Positions 33,750-43,328 of a DNA stretch of 64,000 bases are shown in pieces (the first letter of the stretch is position 1; every line of letters begins with the position of its first letter). Origin of the DNA: Collinsella sp. AF02-46-1 (lineage in GTDB: Bacteria > Actinomycetota > Coriobacteriia > Coriobacteriales > Coriobacteriaceae); the NCBI RefSeq assembly GCF_003465825.1, contig NZ_QSBV01000006.1, forward strand, positions 46,435 through 110,434, given 5' to 3'. The notes under the pieces were generated by a model that worked only from the letters and a program-made list of their open reading frames with translations, was not told where the DNA came from and did not search any database. Position numbers and translations under genes: made by a program.

Positions 33750-35207
33750 TTACGCGGCAAGGCGCTTGAGGACGTCGATGAGCAGCTCGTAGAAGCGCTC
33801 GGCAGAAGCGAGCTCCATGCTCTCGTCCGGGGTGTGGACATCGGAGAGCGTCGGGCCCACGGCGATGGCGTCCAGGCCGTGCAGGGCCTCAGCAAACAGG
33901 CCGCACTCAAGGCCAGCGTGAATGGACTCGATGCGCAGCTCGGAGCCAAAGAGCTCGCGATAGCTCTCGACAAAAACGTCGCGGACCGGCGAATGCTCGG
34001 CATAGCTCCAGCCGGGATACTCGAACTCGAACTTGGCGTCGAAGCCCAAGACATCGGCCAGCGTCTGCAGGCGGTCCTTGAACTCGTTCTGCAGCGAGGT
34101 GATCGAGGAGCGCGGGGACAGCATGATCTTGACCTGGTCGTCGGAAGTGGCGACCACGCCGATGTTGGAGGAAACCTCGACGGAGCCGTCAGTGGCGACG
34201 TTGCGGCGAATCACGCCGTTAGGGGCAAGACGCAGGGCGCGGATGAGGGCAAGCGCGGACTTCTGATCCATGGCCTCGACCTCGGCGTCGTCGGCAATCT
34301 CGACGGTGCAGGTAAAGCCGGGGTCGAAGACCTCGAGCTCGGCAGTGACGTCGGCGATGATGTCCTTTGCGATCTGGGCCGCGGCCTCGGCGGCAGCGTG
34401 GTCGGCGTAAACCAGCTCGGCCTTGCACTCACGGTTGATGGCGTTGTCCTTAGTGCCGCCGTTAAAGCTAACGATGGCGGGCTCGCCGGCGACCATCAGG
34501 CGGTCGATGATGCGGGCCATGATGAGGTTGCCGTTGCCGCGCTCCAGGTGGATATCGCTGCCGGAGTGGCCGCCCAGCAGGCCGGAGATGTCGAGCGTGA
34601 GGGTGCTACCGGTCTTGTGCTCGCGCGCGATGGGGCAGGTGTAGGTAACGACGACGCCGCCGGCGCAGCTGACGGTGGCAACGCCCTCTTCCTCGGAGTC
34701 AAGGTTAATCATGGTGCGGGCGCTAATCTGGGACTTGTCGAGCGTCTCGGCGCCGACCAGGCCAGTCTCCTCGTCGGTGGTGAACACGCACTCGAGGGCC
34801 GGATGGGCAATCGAATCGTCGTTGAGCACGGTAAGCATAAGCGCGACGGCGATACCGTTGTCGGCGCCCAGAGTGGTGCCGTTAGCGGTGAGGACGCCGT
34901 CCTTGACGACCAGGTCGATACCATCGGTCGTAAAGTCGTGCTCAACGGAGCCCAACTTGTCGCACACCATATCGATGTGGCCCTGCAGCATCACGGTCGG
35001 AGCATTCTCGGCGCCGGCAGAAGCGGGCTTGCGAATGATGACGTTGTAGACCTCGTCCTGGTACACATCGAGGCCGCGCTCCTTAGCAAACGCAACCAGG
35101 AAATCGCTGATGCCCTTCTCGTTGCCAGACCCACGGGGGATCGCGCTGACCTCCTCAAAGAAATGGAACAGCTGGGCGGGCTCGTAGCCGGTGATCTTGT
35201 AATCCAT
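33750..35207 (-). CDS. pepD: Beta-Ala-His/aminoacyl-histidine dipeptidase, M20C family
   Basis: A 485-residue cytosolic zinc dipeptidase. M20 metal-site motifs are VMLQGHIDMVC (first His and bridging region), TTLGADNGIAVA (Asp), TTDEETGLVGA (Glu pair, catalytic base), and a late His in SIHAGLECG. It hydrolyses Xaa-His and other dipeptides, supplying amino acids from peptide uptake. ATG 35207 follows AAGGAGGC; the longer frame to 35312 is not supported. Monocistronic. For a gut bacterium with a broken leucine pathway, peptide use would be important, but that link is inferred. Confidence 0.93.
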   Translation of the reverse strand: MDYKITGYEPAQLFHFFEEVSAIPRGSGNEKGISDFLVAFAKERGLDVYQDEVYNVIIRKPASAGAENAPTVMLQGHIDMVCDKLGSVEHDFTTDGIDLVVKDGVLTANGTTLGADNGIAVALMLTVLNDDSIAHPALECVFTTDEETGLVGAETLDKSQISARTMINLDSEEEGVATVSCAGGVVVTYTCPIAREHKTGSTLTLDISGLLGGHSGSDIHLERGNGNLIMARIIDRLMVAGEPAIVSFNGGTKDNAINRECKAELVYADHAAAEAAAQIAKDIIADVTAELEVFDPGFTCTVEIADDAEVEAMDQKSALALIRALRLAPNGVIRRNVATDGSVEVSSNIGVVATSDDQVKIMLSPRSSITSLQNEFKDRLQTLADVLGFDAKFEFEYPGWSYAEHSPVRDVFVESYRELFGSELRIESIHAGLECGLFAEALHGLDAIAVGPTLSDVHTPDESMELASAERFYELLIDVLKRLAA

Positions 35208-35355
35208 GGTGCCTCCTTGGCGCAACTGGTTAGACAGTAAGACATGCGACTTGTATATTCCCAGACTTTGCGTGCATAAACCAGTCGAAAACGCCGAGCG
35301 CCCTCGCATCATCGGCTAACGGTGAGGAAACGCCACTTTATCAAGGTAAAGCAAG

Positions 35356-35877
35356 CTAGACGGGCCGTGCAGAGGGAACGTTGGACCCCCCAACCAACCT
35401 CAACGCCTGTTGAACATTAATGCATACACCATTGGTATGTTTAATAAGATTCTTGTCCTCCGTCACGACGTAATCGGCATCAATGCGATTGGCGACGCCC
35501 AGCATCAGGTCGTCCTCAAAGTCATTGTGGTGGTACTTGAACACAAAGGAGTCGAAGACCTCGTCTGCACCGACCGGGGCGATGAGGGCTAGCTCGCGCA
35601 TCTGTCGAACGCATGCCCAGGCCGTTTCGTCTGCCGCCGCAATGGCGTTATCGCTCAGTGAGCCAGTCTTTCTTCGGCACTCCTGCTTGATTGCCGCCGA
35701 GACAAGATATGAAACGTCTTTGACCGAAAGCGACGAGGCAAACAGGGCAATCCGCTCCGAGGCGTCGGCAATCTCGATCAGATGGACGACATTTGCCGTA
35801 CGGTCGGACCTGCCAGAAAAATAATCCATCCATACGTTGGTATCGATTAACAGCTTGAGGACGCCTTCTGTGCTCAT
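35356..35877 (-). CDS. PIN domain ribonuclease toxin
   Basis: A 173-residue PIN protein. Acidic active-site positions are visible in LLIDTNVWMDYF near the start, NDFEDDLMLGVA near residue 125 and YVVTEDKNL near 143. VapC-like PIN toxins cut tRNA or rRNA. Its ATG overlaps the antitoxin stop (ATGA), a typical toxin-antitoxin junction; an in-frame start four codons upstream is less likely. Together they form the small autonomous module 35356-36233. Confidence 0.85.
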   Translation of the reverse strand: MSTEGVLKLLIDTNVWMDYFSGRSDRTANVVHLIEIADASERIALFASSLSVKDVSYLVSAAIKQECRRKTGSLSDNAIAAADETAWACVRQMRELALIAPVGADEVFDSFVFKYHHNDFEDDLMLGVANRIDADYVVTEDKNLIKHTNGVCINVQQALRLVGGSNVPSARPV

Positions 35878-36233
35878 AGTTCCACCCACTCGGGATAGCG
35901 CTCCGCCATGGCCTCCTCATAGAGGTCGTCATAGTCTCCCGAGAACTCAGGGATGGGGATGCCGTATTTGAGGCACGAATCGCGAACGATATGGCTGCCT
36001 TGCGCGGCCCTTGACTCCATGCGCCGGGGCTCCACTCCGTCAGAAACCGGAGCCGCCGCGTCTCCCTTCGAGGGCATGCGTCCGTTAACGACCAGATACT
36101 CCCAAAGTGTCCGAACGGCTTGTGACGGCGTCATGCCAATATGAGTCAGGACGGCGTCTCCCGCCTCTTTGAGCTGGCGATCTATACGCACGTTCATCTG
36201 AACTGGCCGCGTGTCGAGTATTGACGTAGGCAT
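35874..36233 (-). CDS. RelB/DinJ-type antitoxin with ribbon-helix-helix
   Basis: A 119-residue antitoxin. The N-terminal ribbon-helix-helix is recognisable (VQMNVRIDRQLKEAGDAVL, then IGMTPSQAVRTLWEYLV), as in RelB/DinJ. The C-terminal region (SGDYDDLYEEAMAERYPEW) is acidic and probably wraps the toxin. A ribosome site AAAGGAG precedes the start. The combination of a RelB/DinJ-like antitoxin with a PIN toxin is a less usual pairing, since RelB mostly goes with RelE/YafQ. A palindrome overlaps its promoter. Confidence 0.85.
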   Translation of the reverse strand: MPTSILDTRPVQMNVRIDRQLKEAGDAVLTHIGMTPSQAVRTLWEYLVVNGRMPSKGDAAAPVSDGVEPRRMESRAAQGSHIVRDSCLKYGIPIPEFSGDYDDLYEEAMAERYPEWVEL

Positions 36234-36245
36234 ATCAGCTCCTTT

Positions 36246-36274
36246 GCTATACTATATCTCGATTTTAGTATAGC
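36246..36274. promoter_or_regulatory. Operator/promoter of RelB-PIN module
   Basis: GCTATACT and AGTATAGC form a perfect 8-bp inverted repeat, 13 bp apart; the minus strand holds TATACT and TATAGT as possible -10 boxes inside the arms. This is the expected ribbon-helix-helix operator. Confidence 0.65.
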
Positions 36275-36305
36275 ACGGCAGATTGAAGCGCATTTCAATA
36301 GAAAT

Positions 36306-36334
36306 GAGGGCGCTTCCTTATCGGAAACGCCCCC
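36306..36334 (-). terminator. Terminator after clpC
   Basis: Minus strand GGGGGCGTTTCC / GGAAGCGCCCTC stem with loop GATAA, then ATTTCTATT. Confidence 0.65.
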
Positions 36335-36357
36335 GTTATACAAGGTATGTTCAATCC

Positions 36358-39000
36358 CTACAGCGCACCAGAGCCGGCTTGCATCATGCCACCGGGGCCC
36401 GAGCTCACGCCACTGCTCACAGGCGCGGCGTTTCCGGTGTGCGGCGCCGCCGGAGCGGTATCGCCACCGAGCGTGCCCGCCGGACGCGGTGCCGGGATCT
36501 CGCCCGTGCCGTGGCTAAAGACAAACTTGCCATCGGCCACGTCGCACAGGACGGTATCGCCCTCGCCCCACTCGCCGGCCAGAAGCTCCTCGGACAGCGG
36601 GTCCTCGATGAGCTTTTGAATAGCACGACGCAGCGGACGTGCGCCATTGGTAAGATCGGTACCCTCGGCCACAATCTTGTCGTAGGCCGCATCGGTGAGC
36701 TTGATGTTCATGCCGTTTGCGATCAGGCGCTGGCGCAGATCGTCCACCAGCAGGTGCGCGATCTTGGTGAGATTCTCGCCCGTGAGCTTCTGGAACACCA
36801 CAATGTCGTCGATACGGTTGAGCAGCTCGGGGCGGAACAGGCGCTTGAGCTCGCCCATCGCGCGGCCCTTGATTTCACTCGACGTGAGACCCTGCTCGCC
36901 GGTGGTGCCAAAGCCAACGCTCGCATCCTGTGCGATCTCGCGGGCGCCCACGTTGGACGTCATGATGATCACGGTGTTGCGGAAGTCGACCGTCTTGCCC
37001 TGGCTATCAGTCAGGCGGCCCTCCTCCAGCACCTGCAGCAGGATGTTGAAGATGTCGGGGTGCGCCTTCTCGATCTCGTCGAACAGCACGACCGAATACG
37101 GGTGACGACGAACGGCCTTGGTAAGCTGACCGCCCTCGTCGTGACCCACGTAACCCGGAGGGCTACCGATGAGCTTGGAGACCTCGAACTCGCTGCCGAA
37201 CTCCGACATGTCGAAGCTGATGAGCGCGTCCTTGCTGCCAAAGAGGTACTCGGCGAGCGTCTTGGCGAGCTCGGTCTTGCCTGTGCCGGTGGGACCCAGG
37301 AAGATAAAGCTGCCGCCGGGGCGACGCGGGTCCTTGAGCGGCGAACGGCTGCGGCGCACGGCCTTGGCGACGGCCTCGACTGCCTCATCCTGACCGATGA
37401 TGCGCGTCTTGAGCACGCTTTCGGTCTGCAGCAGGCGCCGGCTCTCGCTCTCGGTGAGCGAGGAAACCGGCACGCCAGAGGTCACGGACACGATGTCGGC
37501 GATCTGACTCACGTCGATGGTGAGCGGGCTGGCGTCGAGCTCGGCGGTCCAGGCGGCCTTGGCTTCGGCGAGTTCAATCTCGGCGGCCTTCTGCTGCTCG
37601 GTGATCTCGGCGGCCTTGTTCATGTCATCGCTCTCGGTGGCCTCCTGCGCGGCGGCCTTGAGCTCCTCTATACGCTGCTCGGCCTCGCGCACCGGCTCGG
37701 GCGCGCGATTCGCGGCGATGCGAGCGCGGGCACCGGCCTCGTCGATGAGATCGATGGCTTTATCGGGCAGGAAGCGATCCTGGATGTAGCGGTTGGAAAG
37801 GTTCGCGGCGGCCTCGATAGCACCCTGCGTATAGCGCACATGGTGGTGCTCCTCGTAGCGCGGCTTAAGCGCGGTCAGGATCTTGACCGTGTCCTCGACG
37901 CTCGGCTCCTCGACATCGATGGTCTGGAAGCGACGCTCGAAGGCCGGGTCCTTGGTGAGGTACTTGCGGAATTCCTCGGCCGTGGTGGCGCCGATAATCT
38001 GGAAGGCACCGCGCGCGAGTACGGGCTTGAGCATGGAGCTCGCATCGATGGAGCCCTCGGCAGAACCGGCACCGATGATGGTGTGCATCTCGTCGATAAA
38101 CAGGATGACGTCGTCCGCTTCGGTGGCCTCCTGGATCACGTTCTTGAGGCGCTCCTCAAACTCGCCGCGATACTTGGCACCCGCCACGAGACCCGGCAGG
38201 TCGAGCGTCCAGATATTCTGGTTCATGAGGTTCTCAGGCACGTTGCCGGCTGCTATCTGCTGAGCCAGGCCCTCGACGATGGCCGTCTTGCCCACGCCGG
38301 GATCGCCCAGGATGAGCGGGTTGTTTTTGGTGCGACGCGAGAGGATTTCCATCATGCGCTGGACTTCCTTTTCGCGACCAATTACAGGGTCGAGCTCGCC
38401 GTCGCGCGCCTTCTGCGTGAGGTTGGTCGCGAACTGCTTGAGCGTGTCGGTGCCACTCCCCTTTTGCTGAGAGGCATCCGAGCCGCTAAAGAACGGCAGG
38501 CCCGCACCGGGACGCCCGGCACCGGCACCGGCGAGCGGACGCTTCTTGTCCTGGTCCTTGGCGGTGAGTTTCTCGATAGCCTTTTTAATGGAAGCAGACG
38601 ACACGCCCAGGCGCATGAGGATGTCCATGGCCATGCCGTTGCCCTCTTCGACGATGCCGATCAGCAAGTGCTCGGTCGAAACGTAGGTCTGGTTGTTCTC
38701 GCGTGCCACGCGGAAGGAGCGCTCCATCACGCTGATGACGAGCGGCGTAAAGGCGAGCTTGGCAGCCTCGGTCTCCTCGCTGGGCTCGGGAACCGTGGTC
38801 TGGACCTCTTTGAGGGTATCCATGATGTCATCGTAGGAGATGTCGAGCGAACGCAGTGCCTCGGCGGCAATGCCCTCGTCCTCCTTGGCAAGCGCGAGCA
38901 GCAGGTGCTCGGTGCCCACCTTATTTGAGTGCAGATCGAGCGCCTCCTGCTTGGCCATGGACATGACCTTGCGCGCGCGATCGGTAAAACGGTCTAACAT
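36358..39000 (-). CDS. clpC: ATP-dependent Clp protease ATPase subunit ClpC
   Basis: An 880-residue Hsp100 unfoldase that feeds ClpP. Two Clp_N repeats (about 5-145) are followed by AAA1 with [15 protein letters not shown] and [16 protein letters not shown] (about 190-410), a middle coiled-coil domain ([20 protein letters not shown], shorter than in ClpB, so ClpC type), AAA2 with [20 protein letters not shown] (about 560) and the C-terminal D2-small domain. The C-terminal tail is Gly/Ala/Pro-rich. CtsR boxes and a ctsR gene are not seen upstream; a GC-rich hairpin lies in the leader at about 39041-39062. Confidence 0.95.
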   Translation of the reverse strand: MLDRFTDRARKVMSMAKQEALDLHSNKVGTEHLLLALAKEDEGIAAEALRSLDISYDDIMDTLKEVQTTVPEPSEETEAAKLAFTPLVISVMERSFRVARENNQTYVSTEHLLIGIVEEGNGMAMDILMRLGVSSASIKKAIEKLTAKDQDKKRPLAGAGAGRPGAGLPFFSGSDASQQKGSGTDTLKQFATNLTQKARDGELDPVIGREKEVQRMMEILSRRTKNNPLILGDPGVGKTAIVEGLAQQIAAGNVPENLMNQNIWTLDLPGLVAGAKYRGEFEERLKNVIQEATEADDVILFIDEMHTIIGAGSAEGSIDASSMLKPVLARGAFQIIGATTAEEFRKYLTKDPAFERRFQTIDVEEPSVEDTVKILTALKPRYEEHHHVRYTQGAIEAAANLSNRYIQDRFLPDKAIDLIDEAGARARIAANRAPEPVREAEQRIEELKAAAQEATESDDMNKAAEITEQQKAAEIELAEAKAAWTAELDASPLTIDVSQIADIVSVTSGVPVSSLTESESRRLLQTESVLKTRIIGQDEAVEAVAKAVRRSRSPLKDPRRPGGSFIFLGPTGTGKTELAKTLAEYLFGSKDALISFDMSEFGSEFEVSKLIGSPPGYVGHDEGGQLTKAVRRHPYSVVLFDEIEKAHPDIFNILLQVLEEGRLTDSQGKTVDFRNTVIIMTSNVGAREIAQDASVGFGTTGEQGLTSSEIKGRAMGELKRLFRPELLNRIDDIVVFQKLTGENLTKIAHLLVDDLRQRLIANGMNIKLTDAAYDKIVAEGTDLTNGARPLRRAIQKLIEDPLSEELLAGEWGEGDTVLCDVADGKFVFSHGTGEIPAPRPAGTLGGDTAPAAPHTGNAAPVSSGVSSGPGGMMQAGSGAL

Positions 39001-39040
39001 GCTAGTTCCTCTTAGACGAGCTAGTTTTTCAAACGCAAAG

Positions 39041-39062
39041 CGCCACTCGTGGCGGCGCTTTG
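39041..39062 (-). other. Hairpin in clpC leader
   Basis: AAAGCGCC / GGCGCTTT stem with loop around ACTCGTGGC, about 40 nt upstream of clpC. It may be a leader structure or weak terminator; no HAIR or CtsR box was recognised near it. Confidence 0.45.
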
Positions 39063-39173
39063 GTCTCTTTACCCATATGGAGTATATGTTAACCGTTGGG
39101 ACCTTTCCTGCCCGTAGCCGCGCGACAACGTCTACAAAAAAGGAATTGCCAGGTGCCTCTGCATCGGCCCAAC

Positions 39174-39266
39174 GAGCGTGGATTTTCGGACACCCATTCC
39201 ACGAGCGTGGATAATCTCCCGTTTTGAGCCCGTAAACAGGCCAAAAACGGGAGATTATCCACGTTC
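39174..39266. repeat. Family A hairpin repeat, copy 3
   Basis: A lone half (GAGCGTGGATTTTC at 39174) precedes a long palindrome: GAGCGTGGATAATCTCCCGT at 39203 and ACGGGAGATTATCCACGTTC ending 39266, with inner arms TTTTG / CAAAAA. It lies between the clpC leader and the convergent end of the exporter gene's 3' side. Confidence 0.75.
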
Positions 39267-39297
39267 ATGTTTTGCGGATCAGTTTCATTTGCACCAA

Positions 39298-40866
39298 TTA
39301 GCTGGTGTGGCGCCAGCGAGAGTCGGTGAGGGTTCTCGCCACGCCCAGGCCAACGGGCAGAAACGCCACAATGAGCACTGCACGCACAAACCAGCCGAGC
39401 ATATTGACCGTGTCGAAGGTGCACATGTAATACATCGAGCGATACAGATACAAGCCCGGCACCATAATGACAATCGATGGCACCGTGAGGGCGATACGTG
39501 GGTAGGTGAGCTTGATTTCGGCTAAGCTCGCGAGCAGGCCCGATACCAGCGCACCGATAAACGCTGCCGCCTCGGGAGGCATACCTAAGCTCAGGCCCAG
39601 GAAGGGAAACAGCGCCGACGCATCAACAAGGGTCAGACGCAAGGTATTGGACACGGCGCCGATCAGCCCAGCTGCCGCGGCCATCTTTACCGGGCTGTTG
39701 AACATCACCGAGAAGCCGAATACGCCAACAAAGCTCATCACCACGCGCAGGAGCGTAAGGGCAAGCGGCGAAAGGCCGAGCGGGGCAAAATCATCCGGTG
39801 CCAGCCCCACACACTCGGCAACCATCCAGCCCACAAGGGTCGCCATCACAATAATCGACACGGCATACGAAAGACGCTCAATGCCGCTTCGCATATCGAG
39901 CTTAGCGATGTCGAGGCCTGCCGTAATGAGGGGAAAGCCGGGAATCACAAAGAGCATGGCGCCGATATAGCCTTCTTGGTGCGACATTGCCCCCGGTACG
40001 ACCTGGCCAAGGCCGAGCAATGTCAGCAGATACGAAACGCAAGCGAGCGCAACGCCAATCGTCAGCGCGCTAAACTGGCCAAGACCCTGCTTGAGAATAT
40101 GAGAGCGAGCAAAGTTGCCAACACCAGCGCCTACGAATGCGCAGGCCATCTCGATAGGGCCGCCGCCGAGCAAAAAGACGAAGGCGCCGCAAGCACAAGC
40201 TGCCGCAAGGCCCTGTTGCCAGGGAGAGTAATCGGGTTTTGAACTCTCAACGGTCTTGAGCATCTCGTGGTATTCGTGCACGGTAAACCGGCGCCCATAC
40301 GTCTCGATTTCCTTTAGGAAGCTCTCCATCATCCAAATGCGATGGGTATTGACTCCCGTTGTGGGCAGGCTGACAACCTCGTTAAAGCAGTGGCCATCTT
40401 CGATGCAGGTGCACTCAAACGACAGAAGACTTAAGTCAACGTGGACGGTGACACCGAGTACGGCGGCAACGCGATTCATGGTATCGCGTACACGCCAGGC
40501 ACCCGTTCCGCTCGCGAGCATAAGCATACCGGTGCGGCAGATGATGGATGACTTATCGGTGAGCGGCGCATCGACGGCAAGCTCATCGCCTGCCGTCACG
40601 ATCTGGTGCCAGTCAGTTTTCATATGGAGTGCGCCGGCACGAACACCGTGGTGCATGGGGGCTCTCGAAAGCAGCGAGTCAAGGCGCGAAGACTGTGGGG
40701 GCTCCGCTGATCCGACCTCGTCCTCGTCGGGCTCTTCATCAACAAGGTCGAAAGTATCGAGCGCCGCCGGCTCGCGACGGTCGATCAATTCCTCGTCCTC
40801 ATCATCAAAGTAGTTGAACTGATCGAGCATGTCCTCTTCGATTGCACGCTCGCTCGCGTCGTCCAT
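39298..40866 (-). CDS. Threonine/serine exporter family membrane protein (ThrE type)
   Basis: A 522-residue protein of the ThrE family, combining DUF1212 and DUF3815 in one chain. The N-terminal 90 residues are strongly acidic and soluble; a ThrE-type soluble segment follows (SGTGAWRVRDTMNRVAAVLG and the Cys/His-rich CTCIEDGHCFNE); then come about ten membrane segments starting near residue 225. Corynebacterium ThrE exports threonine and serine. ATG 40866 follows GAAGGGAG; a further upstream in-frame start has no ribosome site. It is monocistronic. The acidic N-terminal extension is longer than usual. Confidence 0.85.
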   Translation of the reverse strand: MDDASERAIEEDMLDQFNYFDDEDEELIDRREPAALDTFDLVDEEPDEDEVGSAEPPQSSRLDSLLSRAPMHHGVRAGALHMKTDWHQIVTAGDELAVDAPLTDKSSIICRTGMLMLASGTGAWRVRDTMNRVAAVLGVTVHVDLSLLSFECTCIEDGHCFNEVVSLPTTGVNTHRIWMMESFLKEIETYGRRFTVHEYHEMLKTVESSKPDYSPWQQGLAAACACGAFVFLLGGGPIEMACAFVGAGVGNFARSHILKQGLGQFSALTIGVALACVSYLLTLLGLGQVVPGAMSHQEGYIGAMLFVIPGFPLITAGLDIAKLDMRSGIERLSYAVSIIVMATLVGWMVAECVGLAPDDFAPLGLSPLALTLLRVVMSFVGVFGFSVMFNSPVKMAAAAGLIGAVSNTLRLTLVDASALFPFLGLSLGMPPEAAAFIGALVSGLLASLAEIKLTYPRIALTVPSIVIMVPGLYLYRSMYYMCTFDTVNMLGWFVRAVLIVAFLPVGLGVARTLTDSRWRHTS

Positions 40867-41254
40867 ATAGACGCTCCCTTCCTGCCGACTAACTCCCATC
40901 CTAGGCAGCGACGGCTAAAGGAAACATAAAAGAGACGACTGTCATGCATGGAAGGCGTAAACCCCCAATGCACCGGTAGACCCCAGGCGGCTAGGACCGT
41001 CCCCAAGTGCCGGCACAAGAGGAACGTCCCTAAGTGCCAACCAGGGCAACGCCACAGGTAGAGGACGGACAGCGAAAGCCCGCCAGAGCGAGCAAGGTGC
41101 TTTCAAGCAAAATGGCGCCGCAGGTTGAGCATAAGTCAGCGAGCGGGTCGCATTTGAGACAAGGTGACGTGAAACGAAAGGGCGCTGACCTTCTGGTCGC
41201 GCCCTTGAAGTTGAACGTCAGATTGTCCAAATGCGGCCCGCGCAGCGTCGAGCC
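40867..41254. other. Gene-poor region with CTAAGTGCC-type repeat pair
   Basis: No convincing gene. Two imperfect direct units, CCGTCCCCAAGTGCCGGCAC (about 40998) and ACGTCCCTAAGTGCC (about 41024), resemble the gene-end repeats elsewhere. A minus-strand open frame (41230-41030) contains two CxxC pairs but starts at TTG with no ribosome site and ends inside the repeat, so it is not called. Confidence 0.45.
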
Positions 41255-41281
41255 GTTACGCGGTTCTACGAACCGCGTAAC
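41255..41281 (-). terminator. Hairpin after lysS
   Basis: GTTACGCGGTTC / GAACCGCGTAAC is a perfect 12-bp stem with a 3-nt loop, 4 bp beyond the lysS stop. There is no T-run, so it may stabilise the 3' end or act with Rho. Confidence 0.6.
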
Positions 41282-41284
41282 TAG

Positions 41285-43249
41285 TTAGTACATCTTTGCG
41301 CCGGCGGGGATGGAGACGTCGAGCTGGATCAGGTTGAGACGCTCCTCACCATCCTCCTCGTGGATGGCGCTGATGAGCATGCCGCAGCTGGGAATGCCCA
41401 TCATCTTGCGCGGAGGCAGGTTGGTGATGGCGAGCAGAGTCTTGCCGACCAGGTCCTCGGGCTCATAATAACCGTGAATGCCGGAGAGGATGGTGCGGTC
41501 GGTGCCAGTGCCGTCGTCGAGCGTAAAGTTCAGCAGCTTCTTGGACTTCTTGACGGCCTCGCACGCCTTGACCTTCACAGCGCGGAAATCGCTCTTGGAG
41601 AAGGTATCAAAGTCGACGAACTCCTCAAACAGCGGCTCGACGGCGATCTTGGAGTAATCAACCGTGGGCTTGAGCGGCTTGACGAACGGGCTCGCGGTGT
41701 TGCCGGCCTCGGCAGCCTTGGCGGCAGCGGCACCGGACTGGAAACCCTTCTCGGGCTTCATGTGCGGGAACAGTAGCACGTCGCGGATGGAAGCCTGGTT
41801 GGTGAGCAGCATGACCACGCGGTCGATACCGATGCCGATGCCGCCCGCGGGAGGCATACCGTACTCGAGGGCGCGCACGTAGTCCTCGTCGTACTCCATG
41901 GCCTCGTCGTCGCCGCCAGCCTTCTCGGCCATCTGGGCGGCAAAGCGCTCGGCCTGGTCGACCGGGTCGTTGAGCTCGGAGAACGCGTTGGCGTACTCGT
42001 GACCGGCGATAACCAGCTCAAAGCGGTGCGTCAGGCGCGGGTCGTCCTCAAAGCGCTTGGCAAGCGGGCTGACCTCGATGGGGTAATCGCAAACGAACGT
42101 GGGGTTGACAATGGTGTCCTCGCCCAGCTCATCGTAGATCTCGGCGATAATCTTGCCGGCGGTCCACTCGGGCTTAATCTCCAGGCCCTTCTCGCGCGCG
42201 GCGGCAGCAAGCTCCTCGACCGGCGTGTCGATGGTGACCTGCTTGCCGAGCACGTCGGAAACGATGTCGGTCATGGGACGGCTGGCCCACTCACCAGAAA
42301 GGTCGATGGTCTGGCCCTGGTACTCGATGACCTCGGGGTTGCCGATGGCCTTGTTAGCCGCCTTAATGACACCCTGGGCGAGCGCCTTCATGCCCTCGAG
42401 GTCGGAGAAGGCACGATAGGCCTCCATCGTGGTGAACTCGGGGTTGTGGGTAAGGTCCATGCCCTCGTTACGGAAGATACGGCCGATCTCGAACACGCGC
42501 TCAAAACCGCCGACGATGCAGCGCTTGAGGTGCAGCTCGGTAGCAATGCGCAGGTAGCACTCCTGATCGAGCGCGTTGAAGTGCGTGATGAACGGCTTGG
42601 CAGTAGCGCCGCCCTGGATGGTCTGCAGGATGGGGGTCTCGACCTCCATGTAGCCGTCGGACTCCATAAAGCGACGGAAGGTGGAGAGAATCTGCGAACG
42701 CTTACGGAACGTCTCGCGAACGTCGTCGTTGGCGATCAGGTCAACATAGCGCTGGCGATAGCGGGTCTCCTTGTCGGAAAGACCGTGGAACTTCTCGGGC
42801 AGCGGACGAACGGCCTTGGCAAGCAGGGTCGCGCTCTTAGGGGCAACGGAAAGCTGACCGCGCTGGGTGCGCACAACCACGCCGGTCACGCCCAGGATGT
42901 CGCCCAGGTCGAGAGCCTTGAGCGTATTCCAGGCAGCCTCGTCCATGTCGTTGATGCGGCAGAACAGTTGAATCTCGGCAGTCGCATCGCGCACGACGAT
43001 GAACATGATCTTGCCCTGACCGCGCTTGGCGACCACACGGCCGGCGATCTTCACGACATCCTCGGTGTCCTCACCATCGGCAAGATCGGCGTACTTAGTC
43101 TCGATATCGGCGACGTAGTCCTCAAGCTCAGAGTGCTCAGGATAGGGGTTCTGGCCCGCCTCGAACAGGGCGGCGCGCTTGGCCAGGCGGGTGGCGCGCT
43201 CGTCGTTGAGCGTCGACGCCTGATCGGCGGCGTTCTGGTTCTCTGCCAT
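41285..43249 (-). CDS. lysS: Lysyl-tRNA synthetase with C-terminal tRNA-binding domain
   Basis: A 654-residue class IIb synthetase. An N-terminal OB-fold (about 60-170) precedes the catalytic core with motif 2 FRNEGMDLTHNPEFTTMEAY, and motif 3 PPAGGIGIGIDRVVMLLTNQ. The usual protein ends near residue 510; here a linker and an extra domain of about 110 residues (about 545-654) follow, with DFRAVKVKACEAV, LPPRKMMGIPSCGMLISA, matching the EMAP/Trbp111-type tRNA-binding fold also found in MetRS. This should raise tRNA affinity. It follows greA after a terminator-like hairpin. Confidence 0.94.
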   Translation of the reverse strand: MAENQNAADQASTLNDERATRLAKRAALFEAGQNPYPEHSELEDYVADIETKYADLADGEDTEDVVKIAGRVVAKRGQGKIMFIVVRDATAEIQLFCRINDMDEAAWNTLKALDLGDILGVTGVVVRTQRGQLSVAPKSATLLAKAVRPLPEKFHGLSDKETRYRQRYVDLIANDDVRETFRKRSQILSTFRRFMESDGYMEVETPILQTIQGGATAKPFITHFNALDQECYLRIATELHLKRCIVGGFERVFEIGRIFRNEGMDLTHNPEFTTMEAYRAFSDLEGMKALAQGVIKAANKAIGNPEVIEYQGQTIDLSGEWASRPMTDIVSDVLGKQVTIDTPVEELAAAAREKGLEIKPEWTAGKIIAEIYDELGEDTIVNPTFVCDYPIEVSPLAKRFEDDPRLTHRFELVIAGHEYANAFSELNDPVDQAERFAAQMAEKAGGDDEAMEYDEDYVRALEYGMPPAGGIGIGIDRVVMLLTNQASIRDVLLFPHMKPEKGFQSGAAAAKAAEAGNTASPFVKPLKPTVDYSKIAVEPLFEEFVDFDTFSKSDFRAVKVKACEAVKKSKKLLNFTLDDGTGTDRTILSGIHGYYEPEDLVGKTLLAITNLPPRKMMGIPSCGMLISAIHEEDGEERLNLIQLDVSIPAGAKMY

Positions 43250-43268
43250 AAGTTAGCTCCTCAAACTA

Positions 43269-43302
43269 AAACGCTCCCCAGGATTCGGTCCCAGGGAGCG
43301 AA
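43269..43302 (-). terminator. Terminator-like hairpin between greA and lysS
   Basis: Minus strand CGCTCCCTGGGA / TCCTGGGGAGCG followed by TTTTAGTTT. Either ends the greA transcript or attenuates lysS. Confidence 0.75.
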
Positions 43303-43328
43303 AACATACCTTTACGCGGGACCGTGGT

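Noticed and set aside
36283-38928. 881-codon plus-strand open frame opposite clpC
   Set aside because: Shadow of a high-GC gene: repetitive composition, no domain, and ClpC on the other strand is unmistakable.
41030-41230. 66-residue minus-strand ORF with two CxxC pairs
   Set aside because: It starts at TTG without a ribosome site, ends inside a repeat, and no family could be recognised; likely chance or debris.
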